From the NCBI GenBank assembly GCA_937888905.1, contig CALATA010000010.1:173084-237083 (forward strand): a stretch of DNA of 64,000 nucleotides, in the 5' to 3' direction. Position numbers and translations under genes: made by a program. This stretch comes from Terrimonas sp937888905 (lineage in GTDB: Bacteria > Bacteroidota > Bacteroidia > Chitinophagales > Chitinophagaceae). This document shows positions 40,897 to 49,694 of the stretch, one piece after another. The notes beneath the pieces are model-generated. The model ran no database searches and was not told the DNA's origin. It was given only the letters and a program-made list of their open reading frames with translations. Within the stretch, counting starts at the first letter, position 1. Every line of letters starts with the position of its first letter.

Positions 40897-41754
40897 TTAT
40901 TGGAAAACCGGTTTTACTGTATATCCTTTCGCACGCAGCAGTTCAATCAGTCCTTTTTCTCCCATCAGGTGACCGGCTCCGACTGCAAATAAAATACTTT
41001 CCGTCTGCATCATCGCGGGCATGTCGCTTGCCCAGTTCTGATTTCTGTCGGTGAGCATCCAGTATTCCTGGCTGTCATTCATCAGTCTTTTGTCTTTGAG
41101 CAGTTTGTCGAGTTCGGGAAGGTCTTCATTTTTGAATGCCCGGATCATCTTTTGTGTAAGCTTTTCATACAGGTCACCTGCTGATAGCTGGCGGATTGCT
41201 TCTTTGAGGTTGTATGATTTTGCCAATGCATCCATCTGGTAAGCTATTTTTTCCAGCCCGCCGGTTTTTTTGCCGGTAGCCAATGCGAGCCGCAATAATT
41301 CCACTTCATACATTTTTATTTCCGTAGCCGGACAGGTAATCGCTTTTTGGGCCAGTAATGAATAAAGGGACTGTGTATTAAATGTGTCCATTTCAGCGAG
41401 CGTGGTGCCATAGGATTTCAATACTTCATTCAAGTGCGTTGCTTCATCAGGGGAAAGCTGCGACGTCAGTGTTTTTTCAGCTTTCGGAGCGGCGGCCATT
41501 GCCTGCATTTCTTTGGGATCGGTGTAGTCGATCTCGGTTACCAGTTTTTTTACTTTGGATAATGTTGATACGACTTTTGGCTTTAATTCAAAGTCCTTTT
41601 CACATAACAGGTGAAAGGTACCCAGCAGGTAGGACGGTTCTTTCAGGCCGTTACCCGAAATTTCCCAAAGCAGGCTTTTTTTATTTTTTTGACCGAAACA
41701 AATACTGGTTAAACCAATTGTGACAGCGAGCAGCAGGCAGATCCATTTTTTCAT
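40897..41754 (-). CDS. TraB/GumN family protein, exported
   Basis: This 285-residue protein has a signal peptide (WICLLLAVTIGLTSICFGQ) and the family motif LLWEISGNGLKEPSYLLGTFHLL (GxH near residue 47), with a second conserved His-Gly region near the end (FAVGAGHLMGEKGLIELLRAKGY). These two motifs are similar to TIKI-type metalloproteases and to pheromone-shutdown TraB proteins, so a periplasmic protease role is possible. It is the first gene of a unit with the sigma/anti-sigma pair, suggesting a cell-envelope signal. Confidence 0.9.
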   Translation of the reverse strand: MKKWICLLLAVTIGLTSICFGQKNKKSLLWEISGNGLKEPSYLLGTFHLLCEKDFELKPKVVSTLSKVKKLVTEIDYTDPKEMQAMAAAPKAEKTLTSQLSPDEATHLNEVLKSYGTTLAEMDTFNTQSLYSLLAQKAITCPATEIKMYEVELLRLALATGKKTGGLEKIAYQMDALAKSYNLKEAIRQLSAGDLYEKLTQKMIRAFKNEDLPELDKLLKDKRLMNDSQEYWMLTDRNQNWASDMPAMMQTESILFAVGAGHLMGEKGLIELLRAKGYTVKPVFQ

Positions 41755-41856
41755 CGCTTATTCTTTTTAAAGTGTAAACGTTACTTGTTTAAACAGTAAG
41801 TTGGCGACGAAACACATTTGTTACAGCGACAGACAGTTTTTTTTTTGAAAGAGTGC

Positions 41857-42243
41857 TCAGGTTAAAACACGATACAGCGTCAAAAGAAGGATAACCATTG
41901 TAAGGCTGGTATAGATGGTCTTGGTGTATTTAGCGAGCCATACGGGAAGGAAAATATCGAAATTATCTTTGGAAGAATGCGAATACCTGCGGGCCAGGAG
42001 GGTGAGCGGACATTGCCAGCCGCATAACAATAATATCAATCCTTCGGCGGCCACCAACGCATAACAAACCCACAGCAAGGTGTCGAGCCGGTTGGCGATG
42101 ACGGCATACAGCATGTATCCGATCACTATATTGAAGAAAATCCAGATGATCGTATGGATGAGCCTGATAAACCAGAGCTTGCGATGCACATACATGATCC
42201 AAATATCAGCAAGTGAACGTTCACACCAGTTGATGCGCATCAT
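41857..42243 (-). CDS. Small membrane protein, four-helix type
   Basis: This 128-residue protein has three to four hydrophobic segments (about 27-50, 55-75, 108-125) and a conserved-looking middle WQCPLTLLARRYSHSSKDNFDIFLPVWLAKYTKTIYTSL. The cytochrome-like CPLT-x-RR-h pattern resembles the DUF2784-type family seen in several phyla. Function unknown. A second Met follows the first directly. Confidence 0.75.
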   Translation of the reverse strand: MMRINWCERSLADIWIMYVHRKLWFIRLIHTIIWIFFNIVIGYMLYAVIANRLDTLLWVCYALVAAEGLILLLCGWQCPLTLLARRYSHSSKDNFDIFLPVWLAKYTKTIYTSLTMVILLLTLYRVLT

Positions 42244-42302
42244 GCGACAATGGGAGACTGGTCATGGCATGAAAATCGTATCTTGTCAGCAAACTATTCA
42301 GC

Positions 42303-42680
42303 ATGCTTACCGCCGTTAATCCGAAAATACCGATGCGCGACAAAGCCGTTACGCGCGAGTTTTATTTGGATAAACTGGGATTTGAAGACATTGGCGCTAC
42401 GGACTATCCGGAATACCTGATATTGCGAAAGGATGATGTCGAAATTCATTTCTTTTTATTCAAAGACCTCAACCCGCTGGAGAATTACGGCCAGATCTAT
42501 ATCCGTACCGATAATATTATTGATTGGTATGAACGCGCGCTCGAGCGAAATATTCGCATGCCCGAGGCGGGACATTTGCATGCCAAGCCCTGGGGACAGA
42601 TGGAGTTCTCACTCCTCGATCCCGATCACAATCTGCTGACCTTTGGCCAGTCGGTGGAGGAGCAGGGTGGTGGGTTTTAA
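42303..42680 (+). CDS. VOC family protein (bleomycin resistance-like)
   Basis: This 125-residue single-domain VOC protein (MLTAVNPKIPMRDKAVTREFYLDKLGFEDIG, EIHFFLF, FSLLDPDHNLLTFGQ) has His/Glu positions consistent with a metal-binding or ligand-binding dimer as in bleomycin-binding proteins. Actual substrate not known. A possible short repeat (GTGTAAGTGTGGAAATGTG, period 8) follows its stop. Confidence 0.87.
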   Translation: MLTAVNPKIPMRDKAVTREFYLDKLGFEDIGATDYPEYLILRKDDVEIHFFLFKDLNPLENYGQIYIRTDNIIDWYERALERNIRMPEAGHLHAKPWGQMEFSLLDPDHNLLTFGQSVEEQGGGF

Positions 42681-42725
42681 CAGCCAATGTGGAAATGTGT
42701 AAGTGTGGAAATGTGTAAATGAAAC
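42680..42725. repeat. Short octamer tandem repeat
   Basis: Units TGTGGAAA and TGTGTAAG/TGTGTAAA alternate about two times, directly after the VOC stop. Confidence 0.5.
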
Positions 42726-42771
42726 AGCCATTTACGCCCCTTCGGGAACTTCAGTGAGCGCGATTGCCGAT

Positions 42772-43254
42772 TCACCTCTTCCTCGGTATCGTCAAACTAT
42801 TCCACCGTTCATTCGCCCCCATCCTGGCTATGTATACGATCTGGCCTACATGATACGGATAATGCGCCAACTGCCTGTTCAACGCTTCGGTAACAGTGTG
42901 CGCTTCGTTTCTTATATACACAATGTCTTCCAAATGGGATTCGTCGAGTGTAGCCAGCGTATCCAGTACACATTGCCAGCCTTTTTCCCAGATGGTCATC
43001 AACTCTTCCCGGGTGAAAACGGGATTTTCAAATTCCTCATCACGCTTACGCCAGGATTTTTCTCCGTCGCTCACTAAAAAATCGGTGAAACGGGAGATCA
43101 TGTTGCCCGACATGTGCCGGACAATCGTGGCTATGCTGTTGCTTTCTTCGTTAAACTGCCAGTATAATTTTTCATCCGGCAATTGCGCCATCGCTTTTTC
43201 AGCAAGGGTTTTATAATAATTCAATTGGGCAGTGACACTCTTGAGGTAACTCAT
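42772..43254 (-). CDS. DUF1572/DinB-like protein
   Basis: This 160-residue all-helical protein opens SYLKSVTAQLNYYKTLAEKAMAQLPDEKLYWQFNEESNSIATIVRHMSGNMISR and has a late His pair (RQLAHYPYHVGQIVYIARM), the typical DinB-superfamily metal-site arrangement (His49, His near 130 and 134). Members are likely metal-dependent thiol transferases or hydrolases. Function here unknown. Confidence 0.9.
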   Translation of the reverse strand: MSYLKSVTAQLNYYKTLAEKAMAQLPDEKLYWQFNEESNSIATIVRHMSGNMISRFTDFLVSDGEKSWRKRDEEFENPVFTREELMTIWEKGWQCVLDTLATLDESHLEDIVYIRNEAHTVTEALNRQLAHYPYHVGQIVYIARMGANERWNSLTIPRKR

Positions 43255-43301
43255 CGCTGATCGTTTATGGTTCTGCTAAAGTTAAAGCCGCATAGCCGGA
43301 T

Positions 43302-43688
43302 TTACCCGGGAATATGTTCGGTCAGCAACTGGTTGCCGGCCTGGTCGTAATAAGTACAGGTCATGTCTGTAAGCGAAACGATCCATTTGTATACACCTGT
43401 TTCCGCGCATTGCCGGCAGAAGGTGGGATAATCGGATTGTCCCTGCTGATGGGCTTTCAGGATGGAGAGAAAATATTCCCTGTCGGGCGTGTTGGCGATG
43501 GACAAAGCCGCATATTTCGAAGGCCAGCTTGCGGTGTTATCATTGCCATGATAGTCTGACCGGCCATCGGCAACGTATACTTCGTAATGTGTTACGCCGA
43601 GGTTTTTAATCTCCCTAATATAAGAAGGGAAATCAGCGCCGGATTTCACTTTACTATGTGCCTGCCGGATTTGTTCAATGGTAAACAT
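43302..43688 (-). CDS. DUF1398 family protein
   Basis: This 128-residue soluble protein has the DUF1398 pattern: FTIEQIRQAHSKVKSGADFPSYIREIKNLGVTHYEVYVADGRSDYHG and a C-terminal ETGVYKWIVSLTDMTCTYYD. Relatives are sometimes labelled phage envelope protein without evidence; the true role is unknown. It lies 18 nt downstream of the DeoR gene on the same strand and may be co-transcribed with it. Confidence 0.88.
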   Translation of the reverse strand: MFTIEQIRQAHSKVKSGADFPSYIREIKNLGVTHYEVYVADGRSDYHGNDNTASWPSKYAALSIANTPDREYFLSILKAHQQGQSDYPTFCRQCAETGVYKWIVSLTDMTCTYYDQAGNQLLTEHIPG

Positions 43689-43706
43689 GTGGTTTTTTTT
43701 AAAGCA

Positions 43707-44474
43707 TTATTCTGCAATAATAACCCGTACACCTGCTTTCTCGATTTTGTTCACTACTTCGCGGCTTACGTCGCTGTCGGTAATAATATAATCGATCTGA
43801 TCGAGGTTGCAGATCTTGCCAAGCCCGCGACGATCAAATTTTGAACTGTCGGCTAATACCACTACGGTTTGTGCAAGGCCGATCATTTTCTGGTTCAGGC
43901 TTGCTTCCATGATGTTGGTGATGCTGAGTCCGTGTTCAAGATCGATGCCGTCAACGCCGATAAATAAAACGCCGCAGGAAAGTTCGTCCAGGATTTTTTC
44001 CGCAAACGAACCTGCAGCAGAGGAGGAGCTCTGATGTACGAGTCCGCCCAATTGCAGTACTTCTACATTGGGACGGTTACAAAGTTCGAGTGACACTTTC
44101 AGTGCGGGTGTGATGACGACGATTCTTTTTTCGGGATGAAGCTGGCGCGCTACTTCAAATACGGTGGTACCCGAGCCAATGATGATGGAATCATTTTGAC
44201 CGATGAGACCAAGCGCTGCGGCGGCGATTTTCTTCTTTTCATCGGCGCGGATAAATTCCTTTTCATTGATGGGACGCTCGATGGCGTACGGATTGTCAAC
44301 GGAACCTCCGCCACGCGTGCGGAACAGGAGTTTCTTTTCTTCCAGCAGTTTCAAGTCCTTGCGGATGGTAACGCCGCTCACCTGCATTTCATCCACTAGT
44401 TGGGGGATGCTTACTTTTCCTTTCTCCTGGAGCTTCTTTAAAATAAATTGATGGCGATCTGTAATCGTTTTCAC
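43707..44474 (-). CDS. DeoR/GlpR family transcriptional regulator
   Basis: This 255-residue protein has the DeoR HTH (GKVSIPQLVDEMQVSGVTIRKDLKLLEEKKLLFRTRGGGSV, about residues 19-58) and the DeoRC sugar-phosphate sensor domain (IIIGSGTTVFEVARQL, VITPALKVSLELCNRPNVEVLQLGG, FIGVDGID). DeoR-type repressors respond to phosphorylated sugars. It is divergent from the SusC-to-histidine-phosphatase run across a 401-bp gap. That makes it the natural regulator of the run, with a product of the FGGY kinases as likely effector. Confidence 0.93.
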   Translation of the reverse strand: MKTITDRHQFILKKLQEKGKVSIPQLVDEMQVSGVTIRKDLKLLEEKKLLFRTRGGGSVDNPYAIERPINEKEFIRADEKKKIAAAALGLIGQNDSIIIGSGTTVFEVARQLHPEKRIVVITPALKVSLELCNRPNVEVLQLGGLVHQSSSSAAGSFAEKILDELSCGVLFIGVDGIDLEHGLSITNIMEASLNQKMIGLAQTVVVLADSSKFDRRGLGKICNLDQIDYIITDSDVSREVVNKIEKAGVRVIIAE

Positions 44475-44609
44475 GTGATAAAGTTTGGTTCAGCAAAAAT
44501 GTTATTATTTTTCAATATTTTAAAAGTCTTACATAGAGTTTACTATTTGGTAAAACTGCCCGCCTTATTCCTTCTCCTTGAACTTTCAAAAGGTTTAATT
44601 TTATTATTT

Positions 44610-44642
44610 TTTGTTTATTTAAGTTAAACTTTGTTACATTTG
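44610..44642 (+). promoter_or_regulatory. Candidate promoter of the susCD locus
   Basis: TTTG (44610-44613) and TACATTTG (44635-44642) are 21 nt apart, near the Bacteroidota consensus spacing. Transcription from here would give a leader of about 225 nt before susC. The remainder of the 401-bp gap is AT-rich; I see no recognisable operator or riboswitch. Confidence 0.45.
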
Positions 44643-44875
44643 GTTCCCATCCCTGTTGCTACTGAAAGCTAAGGTCAGTTATTTTTTTGACTTTAAAAGG
44701 GACGATTGCTCTTTTCTACGCCTGTTTTCCTAATGATTTGTTCATTGGTTGGTAACAATTTGTTTAAATGACGAGCATTTCTTTGCCTGAAATGATTCTT
44801 TATTAAACAAAATGAAACAAAAAATAAGGAATTATTGGTCGCAGAAAATTAGTAACAACTAAAAACTAAGCTGTT

Positions 44876-47800
44876 ATGAAAAAAAATTACTGCTTTGTCG
44901 CCCCGCCGCCGGGTGCCTGGCAAAAAGCCTTCAAAGCATTATTTCTCCTCTGGGCGGGCATTTTACTTTTGTCATCTATTTCTTTCGCACAGCCAGTTAA
45001 TACGCCGGCATTGAAAGGAAATGTAACAGATGAAACCGGTCAGCCCATCAGCGGCGTGAGCGTTAACCTCAAAGGCACCGCGCTCAACACGCAAACCAAT
45101 GACAAAGGTGACTACTCGCTCAACACTTCCGCTACTTCCGGCTCACTCGTTTTTTCCTACGTAGGAAAAAAGACAGAAGAGGTGGCCTTCGAAGGCAACA
45201 CCATTATTAATGTCATGCTTTTGGGTGATGTGAAAAGCCTCGAAGAGTATGTGGCCATTGGCTATGGTGTAGCGAAGAAAAAAGACCTCACCGGTTCCGT
45301 GTCCAACATCGATGGCGCCGAACTCGCCAACCGCAACGCCACACAGATTTCACAGGCATTACAAGGCACGATGCCCGGCGTGATGGTTACCCGCACCAAC
45401 ACCTTGCCGGGTGCTTCCGCTTCGATATTGGTACGTGGTGTTACTACCATCGGTAACAGCGCTCCGCTCGTGATCGTAGACGGTGTGCCAGTTAACAGCC
45501 TCGACGATGTAAACGCAGATGATGTGCAGGATATCTCTGTATTGAAAGATGCGGCTTCCGCTTCCATTTATGGCGCGCGCGCCGCTGCAGGTGTGATCCT
45601 CGTCACTACCAAACGTCCCAGAACCGGTCAGCAATCTTTCGAGTACACCGCCAACCTCGGTTTTGAAAAAGCTACGCAGTTCCCCGAAGTTGTAGGCGTG
45701 AAGCGCTACCTCGAAATGATCAACGAGTTTACCTGGAACGATGCCGGTAACGCGCCCGGCGGAGAGTACGCACTCTACACACAGGACGATGTAGAGAACT
45801 GGCTGGAGTACAACAAAACCAATCCCAACCGTTATCCCGTTACCGATTGGCGCAACCTGCTGATGAACAAAACAGCGCCGCGGCAAAGCCATTACTTCAG
45901 CTTTTCTTCCGGAACGGATAAAGTGAAAACGCAGGCTTCGATCAATTATGAAAGCGCCGACGCCTTGTATGATTATTTCAATTTTGAACGCGTAATGACA
46001 CGCCTGAACAATACGTTCAATTTTAATAAATACATCACCGCACAGTTTGACATCGCTTATAATTATTCGATGACCAAGCAGCCCGTGCTGAATCCGATCT
46101 GGGATGCGCAGCGTTACGCACCAATCTACGCTGCTACCTGGGCTGATGGCCGCGTGGCAGAAGGGAAGAACGGTTCCAACGCTTATGCTGAATTGCATTA
46201 CGGTGGTTTTGATAACCGCTGGCAGAACAAATTCACGGGACGTGCTTCTCTTCAGTTTAAACCAGTTGAAGGACTTACCATCACCGGTGTGTTCTCTCCT
46301 TATTTTGCCAGTACCAAAGCCAAACGTTTTGTAAAACAGATCAAAGTGTTTGCAGCCGACGATCCTACACAGTTCACCGGTTTTATTGCCGGCAACCAGG
46401 CGACGAACCTCTCCGAAGCACGCAACGATGCAAAGACCTTTACCAAACAGCTACTGGCCAATTACCAGAAGAAGTTTGGTCTTCACCGCGTGAATGTGCT
46501 GGCCGGTTATGAAGATTTTTATTCGTTCAATGAAAATCTGGGCGCGAAAGCATCCAATTATACCTTGTCTAATTTTCCTTATCTCGACCTCGGCCCGCTG
46601 GATTATATGAACAATACCGGCGATGCAAGCGAAACGGCTTACCGCTCTTATTTCGGCCGTTTGATGTACGACTACGATAACAAGTATTTCCTGCAGGCAA
46701 ACATCCGCTATGACGGTTCTTCCCGTTTTCATCCCGATTACCGCTGGGGAAGTTTTCCTTCGGTATCCGCAGGCTGGACAGTGTCCGAAGAGAAATTCAT
46801 GGACAATAATCGCATTTTTTCTCACCTGAAATTGCGTGCTGCCTGGGGGCAGTTGGGCAACGAACGCATCGGCGATTATCCTTACCAGTCTTCTATCGGT
46901 TATTCCAACGCTTTATTTTATCAGGGAAATACGGCTGTGTCTGCGATCACTGCTGCGCAATTCGCCTACGCCATCCGCGATATCACCTGGGAAATAACCG
47001 AGACCACCAATTTCGGTGTGGACGCCAGCTTCCTGAACAACCGTCTTTCTGTTTCGGGCGAAGTATTTCGCAAGAAAACAAAAGACATGTTGCTGGAGCT
47101 CGAAATCCCCGACTACATGGGCTTCGAAAACCCTCAACAGAATACGGGTAAAATGTTTACCAACGGATGGGATTTCCAACTCGGCTGGCGGGACCGTTAT
47201 CGCGGATTGAAATATTCTTTCGTTTTCAATCTTTCCGATTCCCGTTCAAAAATGGGCGACCTCGGCGGTATCGTACTCGATGGTGCCAAGATCATCCGCA
47301 TGGGCAGCGAATACAATGAATGGTTTGGTTATATATCCGACGGATTATTCCAGACACAGGAGGAAGTGAACGGTTCTCCCAAATTGTATTCTTCCGTTAA
47401 GCCCGGTGATATCAGGTACCGCGATATCAGTGGTCCCAATGGCGTACCTGATGGTAAGATCACACCCGATTACGACCGCGTACCACTCGGCGGATCACTG
47501 CCCCGTTTTCTGTACAGTGGTATGATCAATGCAGAATATAAAGGGTTTGATATCGCTCTCGCTTTCCAGGGGGTAGGCAAACAAACTTCCCGCCTGACAC
47601 CTGAAATGGTAAAACCCTTCTTCAGCGCCTGGACCAACGCGCCGGCAATTATCGACGGTGATTACTGGAGCGTGTATAATTCCAAAGAAAGAAATGAACA
47701 GGTGCGTTATCCGCGTCTTTCTTATACCGCCGCCGAAAACAACAACTATGTGAATTCTGATTTCTGGTTGGTAAACGGTGCTTATTTCCGGCTGAAGAAT

Positions 47801-47986
47801 GTAATGCTGGGTTATTCCATTCCGCAGCGTTTGTCGCGTAAAGCAAAACTGAATAATGTTCGCCTGTTTGCTTCCGTAACAGACCTGTTTTCGATCAATC
47901 ATCTGCCGAAGGGCTGGGATCCTGAATCCACTTACAGCACTTATATCAGCAGCTCTTACAATTTCGGTGTAACCATCAAATTCTAA
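44876..47986 (+). CDS. SusC/RagA family TonB-linked outer membrane receptor
   Basis: This 1036-residue nutrient importer has a signal peptide (ends near SFAQ, residue 40), the carboxypeptidase-regulatory-like beta-sandwich (KGNVTDETGQPISGVSVNLKG), the SusC-type EYVAIGYGVAKKKDLTGSVS TonB box and plug region (LQGTMPGVMVTRTN, LVIVDGVPVNSL, IYGARAAAGVILVTTK), and a 22-strand barrel ending SYNFGVTIKF. The start overlaps nothing; the stop shares one base with susD. With SusD it takes up glycans or oligomers by a pedal-bin mechanism powered by TonB. No glycoside hydrolase or polysaccharide lyase follows, which is unusual for a classic PUL. Confidence 0.95.
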   Translation: MKKNYCFVAPPPGAWQKAFKALFLLWAGILLLSSISFAQPVNTPALKGNVTDETGQPISGVSVNLKGTALNTQTNDKGDYSLNTSATSGSLVFSYVGKKTEEVAFEGNTIINVMLLGDVKSLEEYVAIGYGVAKKKDLTGSVSNIDGAELANRNATQISQALQGTMPGVMVTRTNTLPGASASILVRGVTTIGNSAPLVIVDGVPVNSLDDVNADDVQDISVLKDAASASIYGARAAAGVILVTTKRPRTGQQSFEYTANLGFEKATQFPEVVGVKRYLEMINEFTWNDAGNAPGGEYALYTQDDVENWLEYNKTNPNRYPVTDWRNLLMNKTAPRQSHYFSFSSGTDKVKTQASINYESADALYDYFNFERVMTRLNNTFNFNKYITAQFDIAYNYSMTKQPVLNPIWDAQRYAPIYAATWADGRVAEGKNGSNAYAELHYGGFDNRWQNKFTGRASLQFKPVEGLTITGVFSPYFASTKAKRFVKQIKVFAADDPTQFTGFIAGNQATNLSEARNDAKTFTKQLLANYQKKFGLHRVNVLAGYEDFYSFNENLGAKASNYTLSNFPYLDLGPLDYMNNTGDASETAYRSYFGRLMYDYDNKYFLQANIRYDGSSRFHPDYRWGSFPSVSAGWTVSEEKFMDNNRIFSHLKLRAAWGQLGNERIGDYPYQSSIGYSNALFYQGNTAVSAITAAQFAYAIRDITWEITETTNFGVDASFLNNRLSVSGEVFRKKTKDMLLELEIPDYMGFENPQQNTGKMFTNGWDFQLGWRDRYRGLKYSFVFNLSDSRSKMGDLGGIVLDGAKIIRMGSEYNEWFGYISDGLFQTQEEVNGSPKLYSSVKPGDIRYRDISGPNGVPDGKITPDYDRVPLGGSLPRFLYSGMINAEYKGFDIALAFQGVGKQTSRLTPEMVKPFFSAWTNAPAIIDGDYWSVYNSKERNEQVRYPRLSYTAAENNNYVNSDFWLVNGAYFRLKNVMLGYSIPQRLSRKAKLNNVRLFASVTDLFSINHLPKGWDPESTYSTYISSSYNFGVTIKF

Positions 47987-49686
47987 TGATCATGAAAAAG
48001 ATATTCTTTCTTATGCTCGCAGGTTGCTTCCTCAACTCCTGCACCAAATTGGATCTGAATCCACTGTCGGAAGGTTCAAGCGAGAACTGGTATTCCGACG
48101 AAACAGAGATCACCCTTGCACTGAATGATCTTTACAGAACCTATGTATGGGGGCTTGAACAAAATCTTGAAACCGAACGGATGACCGATAACTGGAGTCA
48201 GCGCCAGGCGGTGCATGCGTTTGCAGCCGGCTCTGTAACCAGTGAGTGGACTTTGGCAGAGGATACATGGCTTAATACATATAAAGGCATTACCCGCGCC
48301 AATACGATTCTTAATAGTCTTGATAACGCAGCAGGACAGATTTCAGAAACCAAACTGAAACAATTGGCGGCTGAAGCGCGTTTCATGCGTGCGGTGTTCT
48401 ATGGCCGTTTGGTTTTCCTGTATGGTGATGTGCCCTTTTATACTGATTATATCGATATTGAAGCGGCATTCCGCCTTGGACGTACCGATAAGAATACAGT
48501 ATTGCAACAGGTATACAGCGATTTCGATTATGCCATCGCCAATCTTCCCGTAAGTTATAGTACGTCTGAATTGAAAAGAGCGACCAAAGGTGCTGCGTAT
48601 GCTTTCAAAGCGCGCACCGCGCTTTACATGGGCGAGTGGGCCATGGCGCGCGATGCTGCCAAAGGTTGCATGGACCTTAACGTTTACAGCCTGCATCCCG
48701 ACTTTGGTGAATACTTCTTGTCAAGAACGCGCAATTCAAACGAAACGATCTTTGCTTTACCCCAATCACTCGCATTGGGACAGTTTTGGGCTACGACCAA
48801 CTTTTACCCTCGTACGCCCGGCGGTGGAGCGGTAGCGCAACCTTCCTGGGAATTGTTTGCTGCATTCTCCTGCACCGATGGTTTGCCGATCGATGAATCA
48901 CCCTTATACAATCCGCGTAATCCTTTTGTGAACCGTGATCCGCGTTGTGCGATGACCATCGTGGAATTCAATACGCCTTTCCTTGGATTTATTTATGATC
49001 CCAACCCGTACAGCGTGCGTGTACAGAACACAGCAACCGGCGCATTGGTCAGCAACAAAGACACGCGCAGCGTAGACCAGTTTGCGGCTTACAACGGCCT
49101 TGCGTTGAAAAAAGGGGTAGATGAAGAATGGTCCGATGACAAACGTTCCGATTTTGATATCCGCATCATGCGCTATGCAGATGTGCTGCTGATGTATGCG
49201 GAAGCAAAAATTGAATTGAATGAGATCGATCAGTCTGTCCGCGATGCAATCAACCGTGTACGTGCACGCGCTTATAAAGTGGCGATCACGGAAACGACAC
49301 GTTATCCCGCGGTAACAGCTACTACGCAACCAGCGCTCAGGAAAATTTTACGCAATGAAAGAAGAGTGGAGCTGGCCTGGGAAAACCGTCGCTTCGATGA
49401 CATCATCCGTTGGAGAATAGCGGAGAAGGTGTTGACTAAACCGATCTACGGCATGCTGGATCCCAATGATCTCAAAACAAAGGTGGTGGATCGCGGACTC
49501 TGGTTTTTCCCTTCTGTAACGGATATCGATGACGAATGGCTGCCGGATTTTGGTCCGATGCACAGTACCGGTCTCATCAAACTGATGGTGGCACGTAACT
49601 TCGATAAAACACGTCAGTATCTCTGGCCGATCCCTTCAAAAGAAGTGATCATCAACCGTAACCTGACACAGAATCCCGGCTATTAA
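47986..49686 (+). CDS. SusD/RagB family outer membrane lipoprotein
   Basis: This 566-residue lipoprotein has a signal sequence with a lipobox (FLNSC, Cys about residue 20), the SusD-like N-terminal part (LDLNPLSEGSSENWYSDETEITLALNDLYRTYV), TPR helices (FMRAVFYGRLVFLYGDVPFYT, AYAFKARTALYMGEW) and the C-terminal SusD domain (VELAWENRRFDDIIRWRI). It caps SusC and binds the substrate. Overlaps susC by one base, so the two are translationally coupled. The glycan/ligand pocket residues cannot be told from the sequence alone. Confidence 0.94.
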   Translation: MIMKKIFFLMLAGCFLNSCTKLDLNPLSEGSSENWYSDETEITLALNDLYRTYVWGLEQNLETERMTDNWSQRQAVHAFAAGSVTSEWTLAEDTWLNTYKGITRANTILNSLDNAAGQISETKLKQLAAEARFMRAVFYGRLVFLYGDVPFYTDYIDIEAAFRLGRTDKNTVLQQVYSDFDYAIANLPVSYSTSELKRATKGAAYAFKARTALYMGEWAMARDAAKGCMDLNVYSLHPDFGEYFLSRTRNSNETIFALPQSLALGQFWATTNFYPRTPGGGAVAQPSWELFAAFSCTDGLPIDESPLYNPRNPFVNRDPRCAMTIVEFNTPFLGFIYDPNPYSVRVQNTATGALVSNKDTRSVDQFAAYNGLALKKGVDEEWSDDKRSDFDIRIMRYADVLLMYAEAKIELNEIDQSVRDAINRVRARAYKVAITETTRYPAVTATTQPALRKILRNERRVELAWENRRFDDIIRWRIAEKVLTKPIYGMLDPNDLKTKVVDRGLWFFPSVTDIDDEWLPDFGPMHSTGLIKLMVARNFDKTRQYLWPIPSKEVIINRNLTQNPGY

Positions 49687-49694
49687 TATAAGCA

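Noticed and set aside
44475..44875. Riboswitch upstream of susC
   Set aside because: No known aptamer consensus or strong stem set could be recognised in the 401-bp gap.
45359..46198. 279-codon minus-strand frame
   Set aside because: It is antisense inside susC and without motif or promoter.
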